Source of the DNA: Streptomyces panaciradicis | GTDB taxonomy: Bacteria; Actinomycetota; Actinomycetes; Streptomycetales; Streptomycetaceae | Assembly (NCBI RefSeq): GCF_023516615.1 | Contig: NZ_JAMGBF010000020.1 | Span: forward strand, 1-64,000 | DNA length: 64,000 nt | Direction of reading: 5' to 3' | In this document: in pieces, positions 44,226-51,562 of the stretch | How positions within the stretch are numbered: position 1 is the stretch's first letter | Layout of the letters: each line of letters starts with the position of its first letter | Notes under the pieces: generated by a model | The model's input: the letters and a program-made list of their open reading frames with translations, nothing else | Databases searched by the model: none | Told to the model about the DNA's origin: nothing | Program-made: the position numbers and the translations under genes

Positions 44226-44827
44226 TTGGCCGCCCCCCGACCGCTCGCGAGCAGGCGCTCGACGTACTTGGCGACGACGTCGACCTCGAGGTTGACCGGG
44301 TCGCCGGGCTGCTTGATGCCGAGGGTGGTCAGGGCGAGGGTGGTGGGGATGAGGCTGATCGTGAAGTAGTCGGGTCCGGCGTCGACGACGGTGAGGCTGA
44401 TGCCGTCGACGGTGATGGAGCCCTTCTCCACGACGTAGCGCGAAAGGTCCGCCGGGAGCGAGATCTTGACGATCTCCCAGTTCTCGGAGGGCTTGCGCTC
44501 CAGGACCTCGCCCGTGCCGTCGACATGGCCCTGCACGATGTGCCCGCCGAGGCGTGCGCCGACGGCCGTGGGGCGTTCGAGGTTGACGCGGGAGCCGGCC
44601 GCGAGGGCGCCGAGGCTGGAGCGCTGGAGGGTCTCCGCCATGACGTCGGCGGTGAACTCGTCGTCCTCGTGGTCGACGACGGTGAGGCAGACGCCGTTGA
44701 CGGCGATGGAGTCCCCGTGCTTCGCGCCCTCGGTGACGACGGGGCCGCGCACTCGGAAGCGACAGGCGTCGCCGAGGTTCTCGACCGCGGTGATCTCGCC
44801 CAGCTCTTCGACGATTCCGGTGAACAC
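44222..44827 (-). CDS. ribE: riboflavin synthase, alpha subunit
   Basis: An enzyme of 201 residues that dismutates two lumazine molecules to riboflavin. Two similar lumazine-binding halves are visible: residues 1-95 ([26 protein letters not shown]) and 97-190 ([28 protein letters not shown]). GTG start with AGGAGG about ten bases upstream. It is the first gene of the operon, 150 bases behind an FMN riboswitch, so flavin levels should control this and the genes after it. Confidence 0.96.
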   Translation of the reverse strand: MFTGIVEELGEITAVENLGDACRFRVRGPVVTEGAKHGDSIAVNGVCLTVVDHEDDEFTADVMAETLQRSSLGALAAGSRVNLERPTAVGARLGGHIVQGHVDGTGEVLERKPSENWEIVKISLPADLSRYVVEKGSITVDGISLTVVDAGPDYFTISLIPTTLALTTLGIKQPGDPVNLEVDVVAKYVERLLASGRGAAK

Positions 44828-44921
44828 TTCCCGGGTCCTCCTGCCTCATGGGGGCACGGACTCCGGGGCTGTCGAAGACGACAGAGTACGAGCGAGGACA
44901 CCGGGGGCGACGCCGGACAGA

Positions 44922-44939
44922 CTCATCCACATGGATGAG
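44922..44939. repeat. inverted repeat in the rib leader
   Basis: CTCATCCA and TGGATGAG form an eight-base stem around two bases, between the FMN riboswitch and ribE. It may be part of the expression platform; a GC hairpin at about 44946-44976 (GCGGCG with CGCCGC) is the other candidate. Confidence 0.45.
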
Positions 44940-44977
44940 CGCATACGGCGGCGCGCACGAATGCCCGCCCGCCGCGC

Positions 44978-45098
44978 ACTGCCTCCCATCCGGACTTTAA
45001 CCGTCGGTCCAGGAATTCCACCTGGTCAACCGGCCGCTGGAAGCGGACGGGTCGCGGACTGTAACCGCCGGTTCGGAATTTCACCGACCCCGGAGTGC
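44978..45098 (-). ncRNA. FMN riboswitch (RFN element)
   Basis: Read on the minus strand, the element opens GGGGTCGGTGAAATTCCGAA, continues with CCGGCGGTTACAGTCCGCGA, and ends with GACGGTTAAAGTCCGGATGG followed by GAGG. These are the conserved helices and FMN-contact loops of the RFN family. It stands 150 bases before ribE and should switch off the rib genes when FMN is plentiful. Confidence 0.96.
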
Positions 45099-45332
45099 GC
45101 TGCTTCTGGTACAGGGCCAGTGTGCCACGCCCGATCGACGTCCATACGGGTGAGGGGTGTGCATTGGCTCACAGCGGACGTCACTGGACTTCTCAATGAC
45201 CGCCTCCCTGGTGGACCCTATGGTCTAGTCCTTTTTGGATCTCTCGGACCGGTCCGGCGGCGGTGACGACGGCCCTTGCCCGCCGCCGGGCCTCCCCACC
45301 GCGTGTCCGGCACGCTCTGGCAGGGTGATGCC
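45099..45332. other. divergent upstream region of the rib operon and ECF41 gene
   Basis: About 230 bases holding promoters for both directions; none is clear enough to name. It includes TGGTCTAGTCCT at 45221-45232 and an AT-rich CTTTTTGGATC block. Confidence 0.4.
45221..45232 (+). promoter_or_regulatory. DasR-like half site
   Basis: TGGTCTAGTCCT is identical over 12 bases to the second DasR-like site before the chitinase (30508-30519). No chitin gene is adjacent here. Confidence 0.4.
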
Positions 45333-46220
45333 ATGAGCAGCGCGACCGCCGAGGAGTTCGAGCTCCACCGCCCCCGTCTGTTCGGGCTGGCCTACCGCAT
45401 GCTGGGCTCGGCCGAGGAGGCCGAGGACGCCGTCCAGGACGCGTATCTGCGCTTCAGCGGCGCCGATCGCGCGGGCATCGAGCATCCGGCGGCCTGGCTG
45501 GCCAAGGTCGTCACCAACCTCTGCCTCACGCGCCTGACATCGGCGCGGGCACGGCGCGAGCGGTATGTCGGGCCCTGGCTGCCGGAGCCCGTGGTCACCT
45601 CGGACGGCACGCTGGGCCCCCTGGAGTCGGCCGAGCAGCGGGAGGCCGTGTCGATGGCGCTGCTGGTCCTGCTGGAGCGGCTGACGCCGACGGAGCGGGC
45701 GGTGTACGTGCTGCGGGAGGCCTTCGGCTACGGCCACCGGGAGATCGCCGGGGTGCTGGACGTGACCGAGGCCAACTGCCGTCAGCTGTACCGGCGGGCG
45801 GTGCGGCGGGTCGGCGAGGAGCGCTCGCGGTTCGAACCGGTGCCCGAGCGGCAGGCGGAGCTCGTCGCCTCGTTCCTCGGGGCGGCCCGGGACGGGGATC
45901 TCGCCGGGCTGGAGAAGCTGCTCACGGCGGACGTGACCTGGTCGAGCGACGGCGGCGGCAAGATCAGCGCGGCCCGCCGGCCGGTCGAGGGGCGCGAGAA
46001 GGTCGCGCGGCTCGCGGTGGGCGGCGCCGAGCGGTTCGCGGCCGGGCTCAGGTACACGCCGGCCGAGATCAACGGCGAGTACGGGCTGGCCGCGTGGGCG
46101 GGCGACGTGCTGGCCGGCGTGGTCGCGTTCGAGGTGCGCGACGGTCTGATCGCCCATCTGCGGGTCGTGGTGAACCCGGACAAGCTGGACTTCGTACGGC
46201 GTCAGCTCGCGCGGCCGTAG
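45333..46220 (+). CDS. ECF41-family RNA polymerase sigma factor (SigJ-like)
   Basis: A sigma factor of 295 residues. Region 2 (FELHRPRLFGLAYRMLGSAEEAEDAVQDAYLRF, residues 8-40) and region 4 (LTPTERAVYVLREAFGYGHREIAGVLDVTEANCRQLYRRA) are followed by a SnoaL-like C-terminal domain of about 110 residues. The two ECF41 hallmarks are present: DGGGK (usually DGGGR) in WSSDGGGKISA and NPDKL near the end. In this group the C-terminal domain serves as a built-in regulator, replacing an anti-sigma. No anti-sigma gene is adjacent. AGGGTG is before the ATG. The next gene is an SDR epimerase, the common ECF41 partner. Confidence 0.93.
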   Translation: MSSATAEEFELHRPRLFGLAYRMLGSAEEAEDAVQDAYLRFSGADRAGIEHPAAWLAKVVTNLCLTRLTSARARRERYVGPWLPEPVVTSDGTLGPLESAEQREAVSMALLVLLERLTPTERAVYVLREAFGYGHREIAGVLDVTEANCRQLYRRAVRRVGEERSRFEPVPERQAELVASFLGAARDGDLAGLEKLLTADVTWSSDGGGKISAARRPVEGREKVARLAVGGAERFAAGLRYTPAEINGEYGLAAWAGDVLAGVVAFEVRDGLIAHLRVVVNPDKLDFVRRQLARP

Positions 46221-46225
46221 GGGCA

Positions 46226-46253
46226 TGTCACATTTCGCCGGGGCCGCGCGGTC
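46226..46253 (+). promoter_or_regulatory. ECF41-type promoter
   Basis: TGTCACA (46226-46232), 17 bases, then GGTC (46250-46253). Known ECF41 promoters are TGTCACA-CGTC pairs. It lies between the sigma gene and its SDR neighbour, 56 bases before the start codon. Confidence 0.7.
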
Positions 46254-46309
46254 TCAGCTGACGTGGGGCGTTCCAGCGGGGAGCGCCCTCGTTCGAAGGG
46301 ACTGACGGC

Positions 46310-47050
46310 ATGACCACGATTCTGGTGACCGGCGGGACGGGGACCCTCGGCCGACTCGTCACCGAGCGGCTGCGCGCGGACGGCCACGAGGTGCGCGTGC
46401 TCAGCCGGCGCACCCCGCCGTACGCCGTCGATCTGCGCGAGGGCGGTGCCGGGCTGGACGCGGCGGTCGACGGCGTGGACACGGTCGTGCACTGCGCCTC
46501 CACGCAGACCGGCGGGGACGAGAAGGCGGCGGCGCACCTGATCGCGGCGGCACGGCGGGCGGGCGTGCGCCATCTGGTCTACATCTCGATCGTCGGCGTC
46601 GACCGGGTGCCCTTCCCGTACTACCGGGCCAAGCTCGCCGTCGAGAAGGCGGTGGAGGAGTCGGGGCTGGGCTGGACGGTGCTGCGCGCGACCCAGTTCC
46701 ACGACCTGCCCGTGATGCTGTTCCGGACGCTGGCCAGGCTGCCGGTGCTGCTGCTGCCCGCCAGGGTGGCGGACCAGCCGATCGAGGTGGCCGAAGTGGC
46801 GGACCGGCTGGCCGAGTTGGCGCAGGGCGAGCCCGCCGGGCGGGTCGCGGACATGGGCGGTCCGCAGATCCGCACCCTGGAGTCGCTGGCCCGTTCCTGG
46901 CTCAAGGCGACCGGGCGCCGCCGCGCCGTGCTCCAGGTCCCCCTGTTCGGCAAGGCGTACCGCGCCTTCCGCGAGGGCGGCCACCTGACCTCGCAACACG
47001 CGGTCGGCAAGGGAACGTTCGAGGACTACCTGGCGCGGCTGGAGGAATAG
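46310..47050 (+). CDS. SDR-family NAD(P)-dependent epimerase/oxidoreductase (ECF41 partner)
   Basis: A protein of 246 residues of the extended/atypical SDR class (NmrA-like). The N-terminal Rossmann motif is ILVTGGTGTLGRLVTERL, then HLVYISIVGVDRVPFPYYRAK with the Tyr-x-x-x-Lys pair, and ATQFHDLP. Substrate unknown. ECF41 sigma genes are usually next to a COE gene (carboxymuconolactone decarboxylase, oxidoreductase or epimerase) that is their only target; this gene fits the epimerase/oxidoreductase choice and has the matching promoter in front. Confidence 0.92.
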   Translation: MTTILVTGGTGTLGRLVTERLRADGHEVRVLSRRTPPYAVDLREGGAGLDAAVDGVDTVVHCASTQTGGDEKAAAHLIAAARRAGVRHLVYISIVGVDRVPFPYYRAKLAVEKAVEESGLGWTVLRATQFHDLPVMLFRTLARLPVLLLPARVADQPIEVAEVADRLAELAQGEPAGRVADMGGPQIRTLESLARSWLKATGRRRAVLQVPLFGKAYRAFREGGHLTSQHAVGKGTFEDYLARLEE

Positions 47051-47056
47051 ACCGGG

Positions 47057-48295
47057 TCACCGCTCCGCCGGCGCGAACAGGTCGTCCTGGGCCCGGTCCC
47101 GGGCGGTGAGCAGGGCGCCGCGCAGTACGGCGCCGCCGCCCAGGGCGCCCGGCCGGACCTCGGTGACCAGGGGCGACATCCGCCGCACGCGTTCCTCCAC
47201 CCGTGCGGCGAGCTCCTGGCCGCCGGCCTGGCCCACCTCGCCGCCCAGCACGACACACCCCGGATCGAGGATCGCCACGACGGAGGCCACCCCCACGGCG
47301 AGCCGGTCGGCGAGCTCGTCGAGAAAGCGACCCGGCCCGCTCGGCGTCCGCTCCCCCGCCGTCGCCTCCACCGCCGCTCTCACCAGCGCAGCGGCAGGCG
47401 GCTCCTCTCCCGTCGTCGTCACGTTCACGCCGTGCCGGCGGGCCAGTTCCGTGATGGCCGCCGAGCCGGCCAGGGAGTGGAAGCCGCCGTCGCAGTCCGT
47501 CGCGGACGGCAGTCCGGTCGTGCCGGGGACCGGCAGGAAGCCGATCTCACCGGTGCCGCCGGAGGCCCCCCGGCGCAGCGCGCCGTCCAGCACGACCGCC
47601 GCGCCCGTGCCGTAGCTCAGCCAGAGCAGGACGAACGTGTCGCGGTCGCGGGCCGCGCCGTCGCGCTGTTCGGCGAGGGCGGCGAGGTTGGCCTCGTTGT
47701 CGATGCTCACATGGGCCTCGGGGAACCGGTCCTGGAGGGCGGCGGCCAGGCGGCGGTGCCAGGCGGGCAGCCCCGAGGAGTCGCGGAGTTCGCCGGTGGC
47801 GGGGTCGATGAGGCCGGGCGCGCCGATGCCCACGGTGTGCAGGCTCCCCCAGCCCCGCACCCCGGCGTGCGGCGGCGCACCGCTCGCCTCGGCCTCCTTC
47901 GCGACGCGCTCGACCAGCGCCACCGCCTGCTCCACCACCGGGCCCGTGCCCGTCTCCCCGCCGATCGGCACCGACGCCTCGGCCAGCACCCGCCCCACCA
48001 GGTCGGCGACCACCACCGCGACGCCGTCGGTGCGCACGTCCAGCGCGGCCAGCCGGGCGCGGTCGGCCACGATCCCGTACAGCCTGGCGTTCGGTCCGCG
48101 GCGCTGCTCCCCCGCCTCTCCGACCACCTCGATGAGAGCGGCCTCGGTCAGCCGCTCCACGAGGTCGGCGACCGTCGGCCGGGACAGTCCGGTGAGCTGT
48201 TTCAACTGCCCGGCCGTCAACGGGCCTTCCTGCTGCAGCAGACGCAGGGCGAGCCGGTCGTTGATGGCCCGGGCGGTGCTGGGGGATGCGGGCAT
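47057..48295 (-). CDS. ROK-family transcriptional regulator
   Basis: A protein of 412 residues. The N-terminal winged helix (residues 8-60: INDRLALRLLQQEGPLTAGQLKQLTGLSRPTVADLV) is joined to a ROK sugar-kinase-like domain (about 80-400; LLWLSYGTGAAVVLDG, GGTGEIGFLPVPG). The usual ROK zinc motif C-x-C-G-x-x-G-C is changed to TDCDGGFHS, with one Cys, so the metal site and kinase activity are probably lost. It is divergent from an MFS exporter with a perfect palindrome in the gap, so it probably represses that gene in answer to a sugar-like ligand. Confidence 0.92.
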   Translation of the reverse strand: MPASPSTARAINDRLALRLLQQEGPLTAGQLKQLTGLSRPTVADLVERLTEAALIEVVGEAGEQRRGPNARLYGIVADRARLAALDVRTDGVAVVVADLVGRVLAEASVPIGGETGTGPVVEQAVALVERVAKEAEASGAPPHAGVRGWGSLHTVGIGAPGLIDPATGELRDSSGLPAWHRRLAAALQDRFPEAHVSIDNEANLAALAEQRDGAARDRDTFVLLWLSYGTGAAVVLDGALRRGASGGTGEIGFLPVPGTTGLPSATDCDGGFHSLAGSAAITELARRHGVNVTTTGEEPPAAALVRAAVEATAGERTPSGPGRFLDELADRLAVGVASVVAILDPGCVVLGGEVGQAGGQELAARVEERVRRMSPLVTEVRPGALGGGAVLRGALLTARDRAQDDLFAPAER

Positions 48296-48368
48296 GCCGG
48301 GGATCCTTCCAGATCGGCGGGGCCGCGAGGGCGGGGCTCGGGACCCCGCTCGGCCAGTAATCCTCTAT

Positions 48369-48391
48369 CTATCAGGAAGGGACCCTGATAG
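48369..48391. promoter_or_regulatory. candidate ROK operator palindrome
   Basis: CTATCAGG and CCTGATAG are perfect eight-base inverted arms seven bases apart, in the 144-base gap between the divergent ROK regulator and MFS gene. Arm length and spacing fit a dimer of winged helices. Confidence 0.7.
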
Positions 48392-48439
48392 TTTACGCGG
48401 CGCGAGTGAGGTCCGGGAAGAAACGGGAGGGGACGGAGA

Positions 48440-49654
48440 ATGAGCGACGTGGCAGAGGACCTGCGTGAGGTGAGGCGCTCCCGGTACGCCGTGGCCGCGG
48501 TGTTCGCCGTGCACGGCGCCGTCACCGGCTCGTTCGCGACCCGGGTGCCGTGGATCCAGGAGCACGCGCACCTCAGCGCGGGCGAGCTGGGCTTCGCGCT
48601 CGCCTTCACCGCGTTCGGCGCCTCCTGCTCGATGCCGCTGGCCGGCCGGATCAGCCACCGCTTCGGCAGCCGTAACGCCCTGCGCGGGCTGATCGCCCTG
48701 TGGACGCTCTCCCTCGTCCTGCCGTCCGTCGCGCCGAACATGCTCACCCTGTGCCTGGCGATGTTCGTCTACGGCGCGAGCGCGGGCATGGCGGACGTGG
48801 CCATGAACGCGCTGGGCGTGGAGATCGAGCACCGGCTGAACAAGTCGATCATGTCCGGGCTGCACGGCATGTGGAGCGCGGGCGCCCTGATCGGCTCGGC
48901 GGGCGGCACGCTCGCCGCGCACCTGGGGGCGGACGCGCGGCTGCACTTCGCACTGGCGGCGGCGACCCTCACCTTCCTCGGCGTCCTGGCCTGCTCCTGG
49001 GTGCTCGACCTGCAGCCCGCCGAGGACGAGGAGCCGCCGCCGCGGTTCGCGCTGCCTCCGAAGTCCGCGCTGCTGATCGGCGCGGTCGGGTTCTGCGCGG
49101 TGTTCGCGGAGGGCGCCAGCCTCGACTGGTCGGCGGTCTTCCTGCGCGACCAGCTGGAGACCTCGGCCGGCCTGGCGGCCGCGTGCACGACCGGGTTCAT
49201 GCTGACCATGGCGGCGGCCCGGCTGGTGGGCGACGCGGTGGTCGACCGGCTCGGCGCGGTCCGCACGGTCCGGGCGGGCGGGGCGTTCGCGGTGCTCGGC
49301 GGCGTGCTGATCGTCCTGGCGGGTCATCCGGCGGTGGCGATGACGGGCTTCGCGCTGCTGGGTCTGGGCATCGCCGTCGTCGTGCCGCTGTGCTTCGCGG
49401 CGGCCGGGCACAGCGGACCGAACCCGAGCCAGGCCATCGCGGGCGTCGCCACCATCACCTACACCTCGGGCCTGATCGCGCCCAGTCTGATCGGCGGGGT
49501 GGCCCAGGCGACGAGCCTGGTGGTGTCCTTCGTACTGGTGACCGTCCTGGCCTCGGGGCTCGCCGTCTTCGCGGGCGTCCTGCGCACGGGCGAGCGCGGG
49601 GTGCGTGCCGCGGTCAGTCCGCAGGCCGCAGCAGTGCCCGACCCGCGGCCCTGA
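48440..49654 (+). CDS. MFS transporter
   Basis: A membrane protein of 404 residues with about twelve helices and no long hydrophilic loop. The opening YAVAAVFAVHGAVTGSFATRVPWIQ and GRISHRFGSRNAL are as in the YbjJ/FucP-like MFS group. GGAGGGGACGGAGA precedes the ATG. The divergent ROK regulator points to a sugar or glycoside substrate, but YbjJ-type carriers are usually exporters and substrate is unknown. Its last 41 bases overlap the 3' end of the convergent thioesterase gene. Confidence 0.88.
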   Translation: MSDVAEDLREVRRSRYAVAAVFAVHGAVTGSFATRVPWIQEHAHLSAGELGFALAFTAFGASCSMPLAGRISHRFGSRNALRGLIALWTLSLVLPSVAPNMLTLCLAMFVYGASAGMADVAMNALGVEIEHRLNKSIMSGLHGMWSAGALIGSAGGTLAAHLGADARLHFALAAATLTFLGVLACSWVLDLQPAEDEEPPPRFALPPKSALLIGAVGFCAVFAEGASLDWSAVFLRDQLETSAGLAAACTTGFMLTMAAARLVGDAVVDRLGAVRTVRAGGAFAVLGGVLIVLAGHPAVAMTGFALLGLGIAVVVPLCFAAAGHSGPNPSQAIAGVATITYTSGLIAPSLIGGVAQATSLVVSFVLVTVLASGLAVFAGVLRTGERGVRAAVSPQAAAVPDPRP

Positions 49655-50072
49655 AGGTCTCGCTCCACGGCGCGGGACGCATCGTGGCCGCGTCCAGCCG
49701 GACCAGGACCCGGGTGCCCCGCGCGTAGGTCGCGGTCCCGTCGGCCGAGCAGAACCGGAAACCGTAGGTCAGGCCGGTGTTGCCGAGCCGTTCCAGCCAC
49801 AGGTGGACGGCGTACTCGCCGGGCCGGGTCACCGGCGCCTCGTAGCTGACGGTCAGCTCCTTGACCGCGTTGCAGGCGTCTCCGGCCGCGGCCCAGTCCC
49901 CCTCGAAGTGGATGCCGTGCTCCTGCCACAGCTCGGTCCATGCCTGCTCGACCTTCAGCGGGTAGCGGGCGTTGTGCAGCAGTCCGAGCGCGTCCAGGTC
50001 GTCGAAGTGGACGGTGACGGGGATCAGCCGGCCGTACGACAGGGCGGGGGCGATCGGGGCTTCGGCGGTCAC
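49614..50072 (-). CDS. acyl-CoA thioesterase, 4HBT hotdog fold
   Basis: A protein of 152 residues. The opening VTVHFDDLDALGLLHNARYPLKVEQAW has the Asp and Asn of the 4-hydroxybenzoyl-CoA thioesterase active site. NAVKELTVSYEAPVTRPG forms the central helix and strand. Members hydrolyse acyl-CoA or aryl-CoA; substrate is unknown. The GTG start is followed by a TAEAP leader. Its 3' end overlaps the MFS gene, so the two transcripts are antisense over 41 bases. Confidence 0.88.
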   Translation of the reverse strand: MTAEAPIAPALSYGRLIPVTVHFDDLDALGLLHNARYPLKVEQAWTELWQEHGIHFEGDWAAAGDACNAVKELTVSYEAPVTRPGEYAVHLWLERLGNTGLTYGFRFCSADGTATYARGTRVLVRLDAATMRPAPWSETFRAAGRALLRPAD

Positions 50073-50160
50073 GGGTGGGACTCCTGAACGTCAAGGGTGA
50101 AGCGGTGGGGTCACCCCATCCTAAGCGGACGCTCAGGAGTCCCGGTCGGGAAGGGCCTGG

Positions 50161-51420
50161 TCAGCCCGCGATCGAGTCCAGCTGCTCGGCCGCCGGGCGC
50201 AGCGCCCAGAGGTCGCCGCCGGGCGGGGCCTGAAGCTTCCCTACGGCCGCGCGGGCCGCTTCGTCGCCCGCGTCCGCCGCCGCGTGCACGACGTCGCTCG
50301 CGGCGTACCGGTGGAACTCCAGCTCCGGGTGCGGCCATTGCGCGGCCGCGGTGGCGGCGGGCAGCAGGTAGTCGACGGCCTTGGACAGGCTCTGCCCCTG
50401 CGGCCCCCGGTAGGCCCACAGATCCACGCCGACGTGCCGGCCGATCGCCGCGAGCCGGGTGTAGGCGACCAGGTCGAAGGTGGAGTAGTGCCAGCTCCGG
50501 GTCCGCGCGAGCTCCTGCGGCTGACTGCCGTCGGCGGCGATCTGCGGGTCGATGCGCCGGGTCCGTGCGTCGAGGACCGTCCGCCGGGCCAGCGCCCGGT
50601 CGCCGGTGGCGCGGGCGAGGGCGGCGAGCTGCAGGTCGTAGAAGGTGCCGTGGTTGTTGGCGGCCGCTCCCTCCTGCCTGCCGAAGTCGCTGTTCTCCAG
50701 CCAGTCGCGGAAGTCGGTGTTCCACCGGCGCATCGCGGCGCGGTCCTCTGCGCTCCAGCCGGGCGCCCCGCCGGCCAGGAGTGCCTGGGCGTCCAGGACG
50801 CTCGTGTACGACTGGGAGAAGTCGATGATCCCGATGGCCCGGCCGTCGTACCTGCACGGGATGAACTGGGCGTGGTCCAGGTTCGGGTTCATCCGGGTGG
50901 CCGGGTCCAGGAACCAGGTGCGCAGGATCCCGGCAGCCTTCTCGGCGTAGACCTTCCGGCCCGTGTAGTACCAGGCCAGCGCGAGGTCGTAGGTCGAGTC
51001 GAAGACCTTCTCGGCGTCCTGGCGGTCGGTGCCGGTGTCGACCTCGGGATTGCGCTGTCCGTCCTTCTGGACGTACGGGCAGCCCCAGGGGTTGTCGGCG
51101 GTGGGGGTGGTGGTGGGCCACCAGTAGGGGGCCTGGCTGAGGTAGTCGTGGGGGTCGCCGCCCGGGGTGGGCCGGGGCTTGTCGACGACCGTCCAGGGGC
51201 CCTGGTGCAGCCAGTCGTCGGCGCGGGAGGTCAACGCCGCCAGTTCCCGCCGGAGTTGCGGGTCGCCGTCGTCGAGGAGGGCTTTCGTCCGCTGGAGTCG
51301 GGCGCCGTCGAGGACGACGGTCGCGGGCGCCCTGGGGCTCGCGTGCGCGGAGGGGACCAGGGCGACCGCGAGGGTCACCACCGTCGCGAGCAGCACGGCC
51401 GTGCGGGATCTTCCACTCAT
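50161..51420 (-). CDS. secreted alginate lyase-family protein
   Basis: An exported protein of 419 residues. The signal peptide is SRTAVLLATVVTLAVALVPSAHA (cut near residue 27). The alpha/alpha barrel of the alginate lyase family (PL5-like, PF05426) follows: YWWPTTTP, then the catalytic ANNHGTFYDLQ (Asn/His/Tyr), RSWHYSTFDLVAYTRLA, and the WPHPELEF segment. PL5 enzymes cut mannuronate-rich alginate by beta-elimination; family members in streptomycetes may act on other polyuronates. The ATG at 51420 is backed by GGAG five bases upstream. It is divergent from the nucleobase permease, with no obvious link. Confidence 0.88.
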   Translation of the reverse strand: MSGRSRTAVLLATVVTLAVALVPSAHASPRAPATVVLDGARLQRTKALLDDGDPQLRRELAALTSRADDWLHQGPWTVVDKPRPTPGGDPHDYLSQAPYWWPTTTPTADNPWGCPYVQKDGQRNPEVDTGTDRQDAEKVFDSTYDLALAWYYTGRKVYAEKAAGILRTWFLDPATRMNPNLDHAQFIPCRYDGRAIGIIDFSQSYTSVLDAQALLAGGAPGWSAEDRAAMRRWNTDFRDWLENSDFGRQEGAAANNHGTFYDLQLAALARATGDRALARRTVLDARTRRIDPQIAADGSQPQELARTRSWHYSTFDLVAYTRLAAIGRHVGVDLWAYRGPQGQSLSKAVDYLLPAATAAAQWPHPELEFHRYAASDVVHAAADAGDEAARAAVGKLQAPPGGDLWALRPAAEQLDSIAG

Positions 51421-51562
51421 CCGGACTCCGATCCATCCCATCGAGGAGCGGTCAGAAATGTGAACGTCGTTCACGAGGGGGACCGTGCGAGCGTAGAAGC
51501 CCGAGGTACCCGTGACAATGGTCCGGACAAGACTTCAGGTACGAAGAAAGCGAACCCTCACC

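Noticed and set aside
43584..44930. A fused ribE-ribM protein
   Set aside because: The N-terminal part is the wrong frame of ribE; both genes have complete domains and overlap at GTGA.
44946..44976. Calling the GC hairpin after the FMN riboswitch its terminator
   Set aside because: The stem is only six bases and no T tract follows; translation control is as likely, so it is only mentioned.
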